From an uncultured Caulobacterales bacterium (GTDB taxonomy: Bacteria > Pseudomonadota > Alphaproteobacteria > Caulobacterales > Caulobacteraceae): a stretch of 51,817 nt of DNA. Under the pieces are notes generated by a model that saw nothing but the letters and a program-made list of their open reading frames with translations, was not told the origin of the DNA and did not search any database. This document shows positions 15,577-24,233 of this stretch, in pieces. The stretch covers positions 1 through 51,817 of the forward strand of contig CAIOHT010000065.1 of NCBI GenBank assembly GCA_903858185.1, in the 5' to 3' direction. Positions within the stretch are counted from its first letter, which is position 1. Every line of letters starts with the position of its first letter. The translations under genes and the position numbers were made by a program.

Positions 15577-16611
15577 TCAAGGCGTTGCGTACCGCAGTCC
15601 CTCCACCGCCTCGCCGATGAAGGCGCGCAGGTTGTCCTTCAGCGCGGCGGGCGTCCCGCCGTGGCGCACCAGCACCACATCGAGGTCGGGGACCAGCACC
15701 GTGTACTGGCCATCGTAGCCGTTGGCCGAGAAGCTGCCCGGTCCGCCGATGCCGAGCCACCACTGCGCGCCATAGGGTTCGGCGTCGTCATGGGCTGCCG
15801 TCGTGCGGGTCCGCGCGTAGTCGACCCAGCCCTCCGGCAGAAGGCGGCGGTCCTCCCAGACCCCGTCCCGCACGTAGAGCAGGCCGAACCGGGCGAAGTC
15901 CCGGGCCGTACAGAAGCAGAAGGACGAGCCGATGAAGGTGCCCGCGTCGTCGAACTTCGGGATCGGACTGGTCATGCCGATCGGCGCGAACAGTCGGTCG
16001 CGCATGAAGGCCTCGAAGTCCGCGCCCTGCTTGCCCAGCGCCTGGGCGAGGGTCCGGCTGATGATGTTGGTCGTGCCGCTGGAATAGGACATCACCGTGT
16101 CGGGCGCATGGGCCAGCGGGAAGCCGGCGGCGAAGGCGGCGACATCGCCCTGGCCCTCGCCGAACAGCATCGGGATCACGTCGGACGGGGCGTCGGGCCC
16201 ATACTCCTCGGTGAACTTCAGCCCGCTCGACATCCGCAACAGCTGGTCGAGTGTGATCGCCCCGCGCGGATCGCCGGGCGTTCGCCATTCGGGCGCGCCC
16301 GCCGGCGCATGGATGTCGACCAGCCCGTCGGCGACCAGCAGGCCGGTCAGGGCATGGGTCATGCTCTTGGCCTTCGACCAGCTGGGGAAGGTGTTCTCCG
16401 CCGTCAGGCCCTCGCCGTAGCGCTCGTAGATGATCCGTCCATCGCGCACGACCAGCAGGGCGTCGGTGCGGCCCAGCCGCGCCATCGCATCACCGGCGAA
16501 GGCGTTGTCGAGGTGGGCGGCGACAGGGCCGGCGAGGCGCTCGCCCTCCGGCCATTGGGCGGTCGGCCAGGGCGTGTCGGCGGGCTGGGCGGGCAAGGGG
16601 ATCAGGGTCAT
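15577..16611 (-). CDS. Serine hydrolase of the class C beta-lactamase / esterase family
   Basis: From ATG 16611 the product has 344 residues. The SxxK catalytic motif is Ser77-Trp-Ser-Lys80 in FPSWSKAKS, the YxS/N element is in MSYSSGTTN, and the third motif is RHGGTP near the end. These are the features of beta-lactamase-fold serine hydrolases, most of which are esterases or peptidases rather than antibiotic-resistance enzymes. No signal peptide is visible, so a cytoplasmic enzyme is likely. The frame extends further upstream but as Arg/Pro-rich shadow sequence that would overlap the divergent gene. Confidence 0.88.
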   Translation of the reverse strand: MTLIPLPAQPADTPWPTAQWPEGERLAGPVAAHLDNAFAGDAMARLGRTDALLVVRDGRIIYERYGEGLTAENTFPSWSKAKSMTHALTGLLVADGLVDIHAPAGAPEWRTPGDPRGAITLDQLLRMSSGLKFTEEYGPDAPSDVIPMLFGEGQGDVAAFAAGFPLAHAPDTVMSYSSGTTNIISRTLAQALGKQGADFEAFMRDRLFAPIGMTSPIPKFDDAGTFIGSSFCFCTARDFARFGLLYVRDGVWEDRRLLPEGWVDYARTRTTAAHDDAEPYGAQWWLGIGGPGSFSANGYDGQYTVLVPDLDVVLVRHGGTPAALKDNLRAFIGEAVEGLRYATP

Positions 16612-16691
16612 GACGACAGGATCACGCGGTTGCGCGATCTTGTCATCCCGCGCCGGTTGATCTTTGACCCGAAAGGCGGGAACGAGGAGCG

Positions 16692-17057
16692 ATGAACGTA
16701 GCGCCCGCCCTCGTGATCGGACTGGCTCTGGGGCTCGCCGTCGCCGGCGCCGCCCCGGCCGCTGCGCCGACGGTGAAGGGCGCGGTGGGCGTCTGCCTGC
16801 GCTGGGGCGCATCGCGCGACCAGGTGCGGGACGTGGTCATCGTCCATCCGTCCGGCAATCCTGTCCTCGACGGGGCGCTGCCGGACGCGATCCGTCAGAT
16901 GCGGTGGACACGCCCCACCGACCCGAAGGCCGCCGCCGGCTGGACGGGCGTCTGGATGCCGGTGGACGGCGCATCCCCGCCCCCCGGACCGCCGCCGGAC
17001 TGCAGGAACGCCGACCGCCTGCTGCCACGCCCGCAACTCAACACCACCCGCACATGA
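16692..17057 (+). CDS. Exported protein with a TonB C-terminal-like domain
   Basis: The 121-residue protein has a short hydrophobic N-terminus (VIGLALGLAVAGAAPAAA) that can be a signal peptide, followed by a stretch resembling the TonB C-terminal fold: VRDVVIVHPSGNPVLDGALPDAIRQMRW, named here by its position (about residues 46-73). The usual proline-rich spacer is not before the domain; instead a Pro-rich tail follows. It is probably a stand-alone TonB-like domain of unknown role. Its stop overlaps a possible ATG of the next gene (17054), and it is divergent from the serine hydrolase with 80 bases between starts. Confidence 0.7.
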   Translation: MNVAPALVIGLALGLAVAGAAPAAAPTVKGAVGVCLRWGASRDQVRDVVIVHPSGNPVLDGALPDAIRQMRWTRPTDPKAAAGWTGVWMPVDGASPPPGPPPDCRNADRLLPRPQLNTTRT

Positions 17058-17068
17058 GAGACGCTGCC

Positions 17069-17749
17069 ATGACCCCCAGGACACTCGTCATCACAGGCGG
17101 CTTCGGCATCCTCGGTCAGGCCGTCGCCCGCGCGGCGCTGGCGGGCGGGGCGAAGGTCGCGCTGATCGATTTCGCGCCGTCGAACCGCGCCCCTCTGCCG
17201 GGCGCGATCGAGATCGGCGGCGTCGACCTCTCCGACGAGGCCCAGGCCCGGACGGCGATGGACGCCGCGGCTCAGGCGCTGGGCGGTCTGGACGTGCTGG
17301 TCAATGTCGCCGGAGGCTTTGTCTGGCAGACGCTGGAGGACGGCGACCTGGCGGCCTGGAGCCGGATGTTCACGCTGAACACCCTGACCTGCGCCACGGC
17401 GTGCAAGACGGCCCTGCCGCACCTGCTGGCCTCGTCGGCCGGCCGGATCATCAGCGTCGGGGCGGGCGGGGCGGTCAAGGCCGGCGCCGGCATGGGCGCC
17501 TATGCCGCCTCGAAGGCCGGCGTGCATCGCCTGACCGAAAGTCTCGCGGAGGAGCTGAAGGGCCGGGTGACGGTCAACGCCGTGCTCCCCTCGATCATCG
17601 ACACGCCAACCAACCGGGCGGATATGCCTGACGCGGATTTTTCCGCCTGGGTGACCCCGGACGAGGTGGCGCAGGCGATCCTCTGGCTCGCGTCCGAGGC
17701 GTCCAGCGGCGTTACAGGCGCCCTGCTGCCTGTTTCCGGTCGCGTCTGA
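17069..17749 (+). CDS. Short-chain dehydrogenase/reductase
   Basis: The 226-residue protein has the classical SDR layout: TGGFGILGQ (Gly-rich NAD(P) loop, residues about 7-15), VNVAGG, ISVGAGG in the catalytic-serine strand, and YAASKAG with the Tyr and Lys. An acidic residue follows the second strand (ALIDFAP), which favours NAD over NADP. ATG 17069 with GAGAG upstream is preferred to ATG 17054, which overlaps the previous stop. The substrate is unknown. It is probably cotranscribed with the TonB-like gene. Confidence 0.88.
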   Translation: MTPRTLVITGGFGILGQAVARAALAGGAKVALIDFAPSNRAPLPGAIEIGGVDLSDEAQARTAMDAAAQALGGLDVLVNVAGGFVWQTLEDGDLAAWSRMFTLNTLTCATACKTALPHLLASSAGRIISVGAGGAVKAGAGMGAYAASKAGVHRLTESLAEELKGRVTVNAVLPSIIDTPTNRADMPDADFSAWVTPDEVAQAILWLASEASSGVTGALLPVSGRV

Positions 17750-17806
17750 AAACTCCGTTTTCATGGGCGTGACCGCACGACGCGAACGCGCTATGGGCGA
17801 GGCTTG

Positions 17807-18430
17807 ATGTCTGACTCCCAGAAAGCCACGCGCATCTCCGAGATCCTCGACGGGCTCGCCGGGTCGAAGCGCAAGACCGTGTCCGTCCAGGACGTGCTGG
17901 AGGCCTTCGGCGACCGCGCGTTCGGCGCCCTGCTGTTCGTCTTCGCCGCGCCGGTCGCCCTGCCGATGCCGCCGGGAGTCTCGGCCATTCTCGGCGCGCC
18001 GCTGCTGTTCATTACCGCCCAGCTGATGGTCGGGCGCCGCACGCTGTGGCTACCGAAGGCCTTGTCCGAGCGGACCATGACCCGCGCCGATTTCGTGGCC
18101 CTGATGGGCAAGCTCTCGCCCTACCTGACCTGGCTGGAACGACGGCTGAAGCCGCGTTTCACCTTTCTCTACAATCCCTGGCTCGACCGGGTTACCGGGC
18201 TGATCGGCCTGATTCTGGCGATCATCGTCTTCCTGCCGATCCCGTTCGGAAACATGCTGCCGGCGCTGGCCCTCAGCGCCTTCGGCCTCGGCGTCGCAGA
18301 GCGCGACGGCGTGGTGGGCCTGTTCGGCGGGGTGATGGCGATGGTCAGCATCGTCGTGCTGGCGGTGCTGTCCAAGGCCCTGATCGCAGGCTTTACCGCG
18401 TTCGTGATCACGCTGATGCGGATGTTCTGA
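17807..18430 (+). CDS. ExoD family membrane protein
   Basis: The 207-residue protein matches ExoD-like proteins: an N-terminal soluble part (SEILDGL ... VSVQDVLEAFGDRAFGALLFVFAAPVALPMPPGVS), a PPG motif in the first hydrophobic hairpin, a middle loop with LMGKLSPYLTWLERRLKPR, and two further hydrophobic pairs (about residues 125-150 and 165-200). ExoD was first described in rhizobial exopolysaccharide synthesis, but its biochemical role is not known. GGCGAGG precedes the ATG. It is convergent with the monooxygenase gene, the two stop codons lying end to end. Confidence 0.9.
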   Translation: MSDSQKATRISEILDGLAGSKRKTVSVQDVLEAFGDRAFGALLFVFAAPVALPMPPGVSAILGAPLLFITAQLMVGRRTLWLPKALSERTMTRADFVALMGKLSPYLTWLERRLKPRFTFLYNPWLDRVTGLIGLILAIIVFLPIPFGNMLPALALSAFGLGVAERDGVVGLFGGVMAMVSIVVLAVLSKALIAGFTAFVITLMRMF

Positions 18431-19885
18431 TCACGTCACCGCATAGTCGGCGAGCACCGGCTGCTTCATCAGCCTGATGTAGGTCGCCGTGTCGCCTGAC
18501 CAGTTGTTGGTGATCTTGCCGGACGCGGTCTTGTACCAGCTGGAGCAGGATCCGGCCCAGGCGGTCTTGCCCAGATCGTCCTGTAGTTCAGCGTTGAACC
18601 GCTTGAACGCCTCGGGTGTCACCGACAGGGATTTCGCGCCGCGACGCTTCAGTGCGTTCATCGCCTCGACCATGTAGCCGACCTGCGCCTCGATCATCAC
18701 GATGATCGAGTTGTGCCCGAGGTTGGTGTTGGGGCCATACAGCAGGAACAGGTTCGGGAAGCCCGCGACGGTCACGCCCAGATAGGCCTCCGCCCCGTCT
18801 TTCCAGGCTTCGGTCAGAGACTTGCCGCCTGCGCCGACGATCTCGACCGGCTGGATGAAGTCCGTGGTGATGAACCCGGTGCCGTAGACGAGAACGTCGC
18901 AGGCGTGTTCCACGCCGTCCCCGGTCTGCACGCCCTTGGCCGTGACGGTCTTCACGGCTTCGGTGACCAGTTCGACGTTCGGCCGCATCAGCGCCTGGTA
19001 GTAGTCGTCCGAGACGAGGATGCGCTTGCAGCCGATCGGATAGTCGGGCGTCAGCCTGGCCTTCAGCACCGGATCGGTGACGACCTGGTCGAGGTATTTC
19101 AGGGCCAGGGCCTTGAAGCTCTCGGCGGCCTTGGTGCCGGTTTTGAAGGCCTGGAACCGCAGGTCCATCATCTGCCAGATGAACCAGCGATTGAGCCGGT
19201 CGATCGCCGGGAAAGTCCGGTACAGCCACTTCTCGAAAGCGCTGAACGGCTTGTCGAGGCGCGGCACGATGTAGTTCGGCGTGCGCTGGAAGATGACCAC
19301 CTTGCCGGCCGTCTTGGCGATCTCGGGGATGTACTGGATGGCGCTGGCGCCGGCGCCGATGCAGCCGACGGTCTTGCCGGTCAGGTCGACATCGTGCCGC
19401 CACCGGGCGGAGTGCCAGTTGTCGCCCTTGAATTTGTCCACACCGGGAATGCCGGCATAGCCGGGCTTGTTCAGCTGGCCGAGGCCGGAAACCAGCACAG
19501 GGGCCGACAGGGTCTCACCGCCCTTGATCGTCACCACCCAGCGGGCGGCGGCCTCGTCCCAGACGGCTTTCTCGACCTCGGCGTTGAAGCGGAACTTGCC
19601 GGTCACGCCGAACTGGTCCGCCACCCGGTCCATGTAGGCGCGGATCTCGTCGTGCGGCGAGAAGGCCCGGCTCCAGTCCGGGTTCAGGGCGAACGAATAG
19701 GAGTAGAGCCGCGAAGGCACGTCGCAGCAGGCGCCGGGATAGGTGTTTTCCCGCCAGGTGCCGCCGATCCGGTCGCCCTTTTCCAGCACCACGATCCGGC
19801 CGAACCCGGCTTCCTTCAGCTTGATCGCGGCGGCAAGGCCGCCAAAGCCTGCGCCGATGATGATGGCGTCCAGATCGTCGGCCAT
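18431..19885 (-). CDS. FAD-dependent monooxygenase, Baeyer-Villiger type
   Basis: The 484-residue flavoprotein has an N-terminal FAD Rossmann motif (GAGFGG, residues 11-16), GGTWRENTYPG, the Baeyer-Villiger fingerprint FxGxxxHxxxW seen as FKGDNWHSARW (residues 152-162), and a second Rossmann motif for NADPH (GAGASA). Such enzymes insert oxygen next to ketones or oxidise S/N atoms; the substrate cannot be predicted. ATG 19885 has GGAGG ten bases upstream, so the slightly longer frame is rejected. It is divergent from an aldo/keto reductase, and a catabolic cluster follows on the other side. Confidence 0.92.
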   Translation of the reverse strand: MADDLDAIIIGAGFGGLAAAIKLKEAGFGRIVVLEKGDRIGGTWRENTYPGACCDVPSRLYSYSFALNPDWSRAFSPHDEIRAYMDRVADQFGVTGKFRFNAEVEKAVWDEAAARWVVTIKGGETLSAPVLVSGLGQLNKPGYAGIPGVDKFKGDNWHSARWRHDVDLTGKTVGCIGAGASAIQYIPEIAKTAGKVVIFQRTPNYIVPRLDKPFSAFEKWLYRTFPAIDRLNRWFIWQMMDLRFQAFKTGTKAAESFKALALKYLDQVVTDPVLKARLTPDYPIGCKRILVSDDYYQALMRPNVELVTEAVKTVTAKGVQTGDGVEHACDVLVYGTGFITTDFIQPVEIVGAGGKSLTEAWKDGAEAYLGVTVAGFPNLFLLYGPNTNLGHNSIIVMIEAQVGYMVEAMNALKRRGAKSLSVTPEAFKRFNAELQDDLGKTAWAGSCSSWYKTASGKITNNWSGDTATYIRLMKQPVLADYAVT

Positions 19886-20037
19886 GCCGCTGTTTCCTCC
19901 GTCTTTTCGCAAAGTATTGCCCAGGGGTCAGGCCGGGGGAAGGCTGTCGCCGGGTCAGCCGGCCAAGATGACGCCGGGGCTCGCCGGAACCCGGATCACC
20001 CTCTAGGCTTGTCCGCGAAATCGATAGCGAGGACCCC

Positions 20038-21084
20038 ATGAAGTACAGGCAACTGGGCCGGACCGGCCTCTATGTTTCGGAAATCTGCCTTGGCGCGATG
20101 ACCTTCGCCAGCGAGGCCACCGGCATGTGGGGCGCCATCGGCGCGGTCGACCAGAAGGGCGTCGACGACATGATCGGCCGGGCCATGGCCAGCGGGGTCA
20201 ACTTCATCGACACCGCAGACGTCTATTCCGCCGGCCAGTCCGAACAGATGGTCGGCGCGGCGCTACGCAATCTCGGCGTCAAGCGCAGCGACGTGGTCAT
20301 CGCCACAAAATGTTTCGGCGAGATGGGCCGTGGCCCGAACGACAAGGGCGCCTCGCGCGGGCACATCATGGATGCGGTCAAGGCCAGCCTGGACCGGATG
20401 CAGCTGGACCACATCGATCTCTACCAGATCCACGCCAACGACCCGGTGACGCCGGTGGAGGAGACCCTGCGGGCGCTCGACGACCTCGTGAGCCAGGGCC
20501 TCGTCCGCTACGTCGGCTGCTCCAACTGGCCGGCCTGGAAGATGATGAAGGCGCACGGCATTGCCGACGCCCGCGGCTATGCCCGGTTTGAGACAGTGCA
20601 GGCCTACTATTCCATTGCCGGCCGTGACCTGGAGCGCGAGGTCGTGCCGATGATGCAGGACCAGGGCATGGGACTGATGGTCTGGTCACCGATGGCCGGC
20701 GGTCTGCTATCGGGCAAATTCACCCGCGACGGGGCCGGGCCCAACGGGGCGCGGCGGGTCACTTTCGACTTCCCGCCGGTCAATCGCGACCGGGCCTGGG
20801 ACTGCGTCGACGCGATGAAACTGATCGCCGACTCTCGCGGCGTCTCGGTCGCCCGCATCGCCCTGGCCTACGTCCTGGCGAAGCCCTTCGTCACCACGGT
20901 GATCATCGGCGCCAGGACGAACGAACAGCTGGACGACAACCTCGCCGCCGCCGAAATCGAGCTGACGGCTGACGAGGTCGCGGCCCTCGACGCCGCCTCC
21001 GCGCTGCCACCCGAGTATCCCGGCTGGATGCTCGAACGCCAGGGCGGCCGGCGTGCGCCGGAGCCGTTCGTGAAGAAGAACTAG
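20038..21084 (+). CDS. Aldo/keto reductase
   Basis: The 348-residue protein is a second aldo/keto reductase, clearly distinct from that at 13738. Catalytic residues are in FIDTADVYS (Asp, Tyr), IATKC (Lys) and YQIHANDPV (His); the cofactor end is VIIGARTNEQLDDNL. The PEYPGWMLERQG tail is typical of the group of AKRs annotated as general oxidoreductases related to the Tas / KefB-linked type. The ATG at 20038 has GAGGA upstream. It overlaps the end of the opposing PNPOx gene by 4 bases. Confidence 0.92.
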   Translation: MKYRQLGRTGLYVSEICLGAMTFASEATGMWGAIGAVDQKGVDDMIGRAMASGVNFIDTADVYSAGQSEQMVGAALRNLGVKRSDVVIATKCFGEMGRGPNDKGASRGHIMDAVKASLDRMQLDHIDLYQIHANDPVTPVEETLRALDDLVSQGLVRYVGCSNWPAWKMMKAHGIADARGYARFETVQAYYSIAGRDLEREVVPMMQDQGMGLMVWSPMAGGLLSGKFTRDGAGPNGARRVTFDFPPVNRDRAWDCVDAMKLIADSRGVSVARIALAYVLAKPFVTTVIIGARTNEQLDDNLAAAEIELTADEVAALDAASALPPEYPGWMLERQGGRRAPEPFVKKN

Positions 21085-21584
21085 TTCAGACCGATCCGCC
21101 GGGTCCCGCCCACGCCGGGCGTGGAACCGGTGAGATTGGCCTTGGCCACTTCCCAGGCGAACCGGATCGGCCCGCCTTCGCTGATCCAGACCTGGGCGTC
21201 ATTGGCGTCCAGGCACAGCATGGTCAGCTTTGGGTCAGCCTTGCCTTCCGGGTACCAGGCGGCCACCGCCGGATTCCAGTACTTTTCGACCCGCGCCGGA
21301 TCATGCTGCAGCGTCAGCTCGCCGCCGACACAGGCGTGAAACTTCTCGCCGTTCTGCACGACCATCATCGCGCTCTTGCCCTCCTGGATCGACCGGGCGA
21401 GGTCGGTGTCGGTGCGCGTAAAGAACCAGATCTGGCCGACCTCCTGCTCGCAGAAGGCAGTCATCGGCTGGAAGTGCTGCATCGGGTGAGTATGGGCGCC
21501 GAGCATCACGGCGTGCCCGTGCTTCTCGATCTCCTTCCAGAGACGGTCCTCGACGGCCGCGCGGTCGTTGATATCGGTGCTCAT
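21081..21584 (-). CDS. Pyridoxamine 5'-phosphate oxidase-like flavin-binding protein
   Basis: The 167-residue protein has the split-barrel FMN-binding fold of general-stress PNPOx-like proteins: RLWKEIEKHGHAVMLGAH at the start, MTAFCEQEVGQIWFFTRTDTD, MMVVQNGEKFHACVGGELTL, then VEKYWNPAVAAWYPEG and the strand LTMLCLDANDAQVW. These blocks match the group often named general stress protein 26-like. It probably binds FMN or F420-like flavin; the reaction is unknown. Its Shine-Dalgarno AGGGAG lies 7 bases before the ATG, inside a hairpin (21592-21616). It is the last gene of the leftward operon. Confidence 0.88.
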   Translation of the reverse strand: MSTDINDRAAVEDRLWKEIEKHGHAVMLGAHTHPMQHFQPMTAFCEQEVGQIWFFTRTDTDLARSIQEGKSAMMVVQNGEKFHACVGGELTLQHDPARVEKYWNPAVAAWYPEGKADPKLTMLCLDANDAQVWISEGGPIRFAWEVAKANLTGSTPGVGGTRRIGLN

Positions 21585-21591
21585 GGCGGTA

Positions 21592-21616
21592 CTCCCTTAC
21601 TGGATTGAGTAAGGAG
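21592..21616 (-). promoter_or_regulatory. Hairpin that sequesters the ribosome binding site of the PNPOx gene
   Basis: On the transcript the sequence reads CUCCUUACU-CAAUCC-AGUAAGGGAG, a 9-bp stem with one bulged G and a 6-base loop. The 3' arm contains AGGGAG, which is the only Shine-Dalgarno sequence for the ATG at 21584 (spacing 7). Folding would hide it. This may be an RNA-thermometer-like or translation-controlled element. Confidence 0.5.
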
Positions 21617-21645
21617 AACCCCGCCGAGAGGGCGTGGTTCCGGTG

Positions 21646-22482
21646 CTAGACCCCGTATCGTCCCCGGAACGCCGCCATCGCCGCCATAGCCTCGCCGGTG
21701 AAGTCGCCCAACACCTCGGCTTCGTCGGGGCCGTTGGTGAAGATGAAGAAGTCGTCGGCCTCGACCTGGTCGGCGATCCTCTCGCCGGCCGTGGCGGCGG
21801 GCAGGCCATGGGCCATCGGGTGGGCGCCCTCGACCACGCGCGGCCGCGCGCCGCCGAATGTGTCGTGGCGATTGCGGAAGGCGTTCCAGATGTCGCTCTG
21901 CACCACGCCGGGGCAGATGACGCCGGCCGACAGGGTCGTGCCCTCGAAGTCGCGGCGCATGCACAGGCTGTAGCCCATCACGGCATGCTTGGCGGCGGTG
22001 TAGGGGGCGATGATCCCGCCGCGCTTCGACTCCGGCAGACCGAGCGCGTGCTCGGAGGCGGTGTTGACGATCTTGCCCGGCAGGCCGCTGGCCAGCATGC
22101 GCGGCGCAAAGGTCTTTACGCCCAGATAGACGCCGCGGATGTTGACCGAGAACACCCAGTCCCAGATGCGCTCCGGTGTCTCATGGACCGTCCCTCCGCC
22201 GCCGACCCCGGCGTTGTTGAACAGCAGTTGCGGGGCCTGGTCCCAATGGCCGAACGCCACGTCGGCCGTGGCGTCCCAGCTGGCCTGGTCGATCACGTCG
22301 AGATAGCAGCTGGTCGCTTCAAGGCCCTCGCCGCGCAGGGTCTCCGCCGCCGCCAGAGCCCGTTCGGCCTCAATATCGGCCAGCACGACCTTCGCGCCGC
22401 GACGCGCAAGCGCCGCCGCGATGCCGAAGCCGATACCGGATGCGCCGCCCGTGATGACGGCGACCGTCCCGCTGACGTTCAT
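21646..22482 (-). CDS. Short-chain dehydrogenase/reductase
   Basis: The 278-residue SDR shows TGGASGIGFG (cofactor loop, residues about 12-21), LADIE (acidic residue after the second strand, pointing to NAD), NNAGVGGGG, IVNTASEHALG with the catalytic serine region, and YTAAKHA with Tyr and Lys. The long C-terminal part (about residues 190-278) contains a helix before the end and is larger than minimal SDRs. It lies 1 base after the stop of the acyl-CoA dehydrogenase, so it belongs to the same operon and may oxidise a hydroxyacyl intermediate there. Confidence 0.9.
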   Translation of the reverse strand: MNVSGTVAVITGGASGIGFGIAAALARRGAKVVLADIEAERALAAAETLRGEGLEATSCYLDVIDQASWDATADVAFGHWDQAPQLLFNNAGVGGGGTVHETPERIWDWVFSVNIRGVYLGVKTFAPRMLASGLPGKIVNTASEHALGLPESKRGGIIAPYTAAKHAVMGYSLCMRRDFEGTTLSAGVICPGVVQSDIWNAFRNRHDTFGGARPRVVEGAHPMAHGLPAATAGERIADQVEADDFFIFTNGPDEAEVLGDFTGEAMAAMAAFRGRYGV

Positions 22483-22483
22483 C

Positions 22484-23620
22484 TCAGAAGCCCAGCACGC
22501 GAGCGTAGCGGTCCCGGTGGTAGCTGGCGCCGCCGAACAGATGCTCGGCCACGCGCGCGCGCTTCAGATAGAGGCCGGCGTCATGCACGTCGGTCATGCC
22601 GATACCGCCGTGCATCTGGACCATCTCGTTGGTCACCAGATGCGCCAGATCGCTGGCCTTGGCCTTGGCCAGCGAGGCGGCCGCGCGGTTGTCGGTCGCG
22701 CCCGTGTCGATCTGCTCCAGCGCCGCCTCGACGCAGGAGCGGGTGGTCTCCAGGTCGGTGAACATCTTGGCCGCCCGGTGCTGAAGGCTCTGGAAGGTAC
22801 CGATGACCTGGCCGAACTGGGTGCGGGTCTTGAGGTAGTCGAGGGTGATCTCGAAGGCCTGCAGGGCGCTGCCGAGCATCTCGGCGGCGAGGCCCGCGCG
22901 GGCGCGATCGAGTACCGGCTCCAGCACGGTCCAGCCCTTGCCGACTTCACCCAGAACGGCGTCTGCGCCGATCTTGACGCCGTCGAACGTCAGTTCCGCT
23001 GCGCCGCGGCTGTCGGCCAGCGCCAGGTGCTTGCGCGTCAGGCCTGCCGCGTCGCCAGCCACCAGGAACAGGGTGATCCCGTCGGTGTCGCCCGGCTTGC
23101 CGGCGGTGCGGGCGGCGACGATCACCAGATCGGCGGCGACGCCGTCGAGCACGAAGGTCTTCTTGCCGGTCAGGCTCCAGCCATCGCCGGCCTTGTCGGC
23201 CTTCAGCGCAGTCATCTCCGGCGCGTGATGCGCCCTTTCATCGACGGCCAGGGCGGTGACGACCTCGCCGGCGGCGATCTTCGGCAGCCAGGCTGCCTTC
23301 TGCGCCTCCGTGCCACCCAGCGTCAGGGCCGAGGCGCCGATCAGGGCGGTGGACAGGAGCGGGGAGGCGACCAGGGTTCGGCCGGTCTCTTCGAGGATGA
23401 GGCCCAGGCTCAGATAGCCGAAGGCCGTGCCGTCATAGTCTTCGGGGACGATCACGCCGGCCCAGCCCATCGCGCCCATCTCGGCCCAGGCCGCGGGATC
23501 GAAGCTCTGGTGCGAACCGCTGTCGCGCAGGGCGCGCAGCTTCGTCACCGGCGAAGACTCCTGCGCCCAACTCTTGGCCGCGTCGCGCAGCATGGTCTGT
23601 TCTTCGTTCAGGACGGCCAT
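22484..23620 (-). CDS. Acyl-CoA dehydrogenase family protein (smaller of a pair)
   Basis: The 378-residue protein has the ACAD fold: N-terminal helices, AEMGAMGWAGVIVPEDYDG, a middle beta domain (GVAADLVIVAART, FLVAGDAAGLTR), and the C-terminal helices with MHGGIGMTDVHDAGLYLKRARV. The region where classical members carry the catalytic glutamate reads LFGGASYHRD here, without a clear base, unlike the partner at 24233. ATG 23620 has AAGGAG ten bases upstream. It directly follows the isomerase gene. A heteromeric enzyme with the 24233 product is likely by analogy with actinobacterial FadE pairs; this is inference. Confidence 0.9.
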   Translation of the reverse strand: MAVLNEEQTMLRDAAKSWAQESSPVTKLRALRDSGSHQSFDPAAWAEMGAMGWAGVIVPEDYDGTAFGYLSLGLILEETGRTLVASPLLSTALIGASALTLGGTEAQKAAWLPKIAAGEVVTALAVDERAHHAPEMTALKADKAGDGWSLTGKKTFVLDGVAADLVIVAARTAGKPGDTDGITLFLVAGDAAGLTRKHLALADSRGAAELTFDGVKIGADAVLGEVGKGWTVLEPVLDRARAGLAAEMLGSALQAFEITLDYLKTRTQFGQVIGTFQSLQHRAAKMFTDLETTRSCVEAALEQIDTGATDNRAAASLAKAKASDLAHLVTNEMVQMHGGIGMTDVHDAGLYLKRARVAEHLFGGASYHRDRYARVLGF

Positions 23621-23621
23621 G

Positions 23622-24233
23622 TCAGGCGTGCTCCTTGGAGGCATTGAGGGTGGCCCAATGGAGGGCCTGTTCCAGACGGTCATTGCCCCAGAAGAGCTCG
23701 CCGTCGGAGGTGATGAAGCTGGGGGAGCCGAAAACGCCGCGCGCCTTGGCCTGGGTGACGTGATCCTTCAGCCGCGCCTTGACGGCCTCGGATCCGGCCG
23801 CCTCGAAGACCTCGGCCGGCGACGCGCCGACTTCCTCGATCAGCGGCGCGAGCACGTCGGGACTCGAGATGTCCTGGTCGGCGACGAAGTTGGCTTCATA
23901 GACCTTGCGGCTGAAGTCGGCAGTCCAGCCGTCGTCCAGTCCGGCCACTGCGACCCGCGCCGCCAGCAGCGTGTTTCGCGGGAACTGGGACGGATGGTTC
24001 AACGGTAAACCTTCCTCGGCGCAAACCCGCGCCAGGTCGCGCCACATGTACTGGCCCTTGACCGGAAACACGTTGAACGGGCTGTCGGTCAGCCCCTGCT
24101 GGGCATGAAACAGCGGACCGAGCAGGAATGGCTTCCATTCCACGCGCACGCCCGCGGCCTCGGCCATCCGTTCGACCCGCATGGCCGCCGGATAGCTGTA
24201 GGTCGAGGCGAACTCGTACCAGAACTCGATCAT
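23622..24233 (-). CDS. 2-hydroxychromene-2-carboxylate isomerase family (DsbA fold)
   Basis: The 203-residue protein starts MIEFWYEFASTYSYPAAMR, the typical HCCA-isomerase opening with the Ser/Tyr motif in place of the DsbA CxxC. VEWKPFLLGPLF, PVKGQYMWRDLAR and the closing GVFGSPSFITSDGELFWGNDRLE (cis-Pro loop) confirm the family, which is related to kappa-class glutathione transferases. HCCA isomerase itself acts in naphthalene degradation; related proteins occur in many catabolic operons, so the substrate is open. ATG 24233 shares its A with the preceding TGA (TGATG), so translation is coupled to the upstream dehydrogenase. Confidence 0.9.
   Translation of the reverse strand: MIEFWYEFASTYSYPAAMRVERMAEAAGVRVEWKPFLLGPLFHAQQGLTDSPFNVFPVKGQYMWRDLARVCAEEGLPLNHPSQFPRNTLLAARVAVAGLDDGWTADFSRKVYEANFVADQDISSPDVLAPLIEEVGASPAEVFEAAGSEAVKARLKDHVTQAKARGVFGSPSFITSDGELFWGNDRLEQALHWATLNASKEHA

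Noticed and set aside
15577..16611. Beta-lactamase-fold gene as an antibiotic resistance determinant
   Set aside because: It lacks a signal peptide and the family is dominated by esterases; nothing ties it to resistance.
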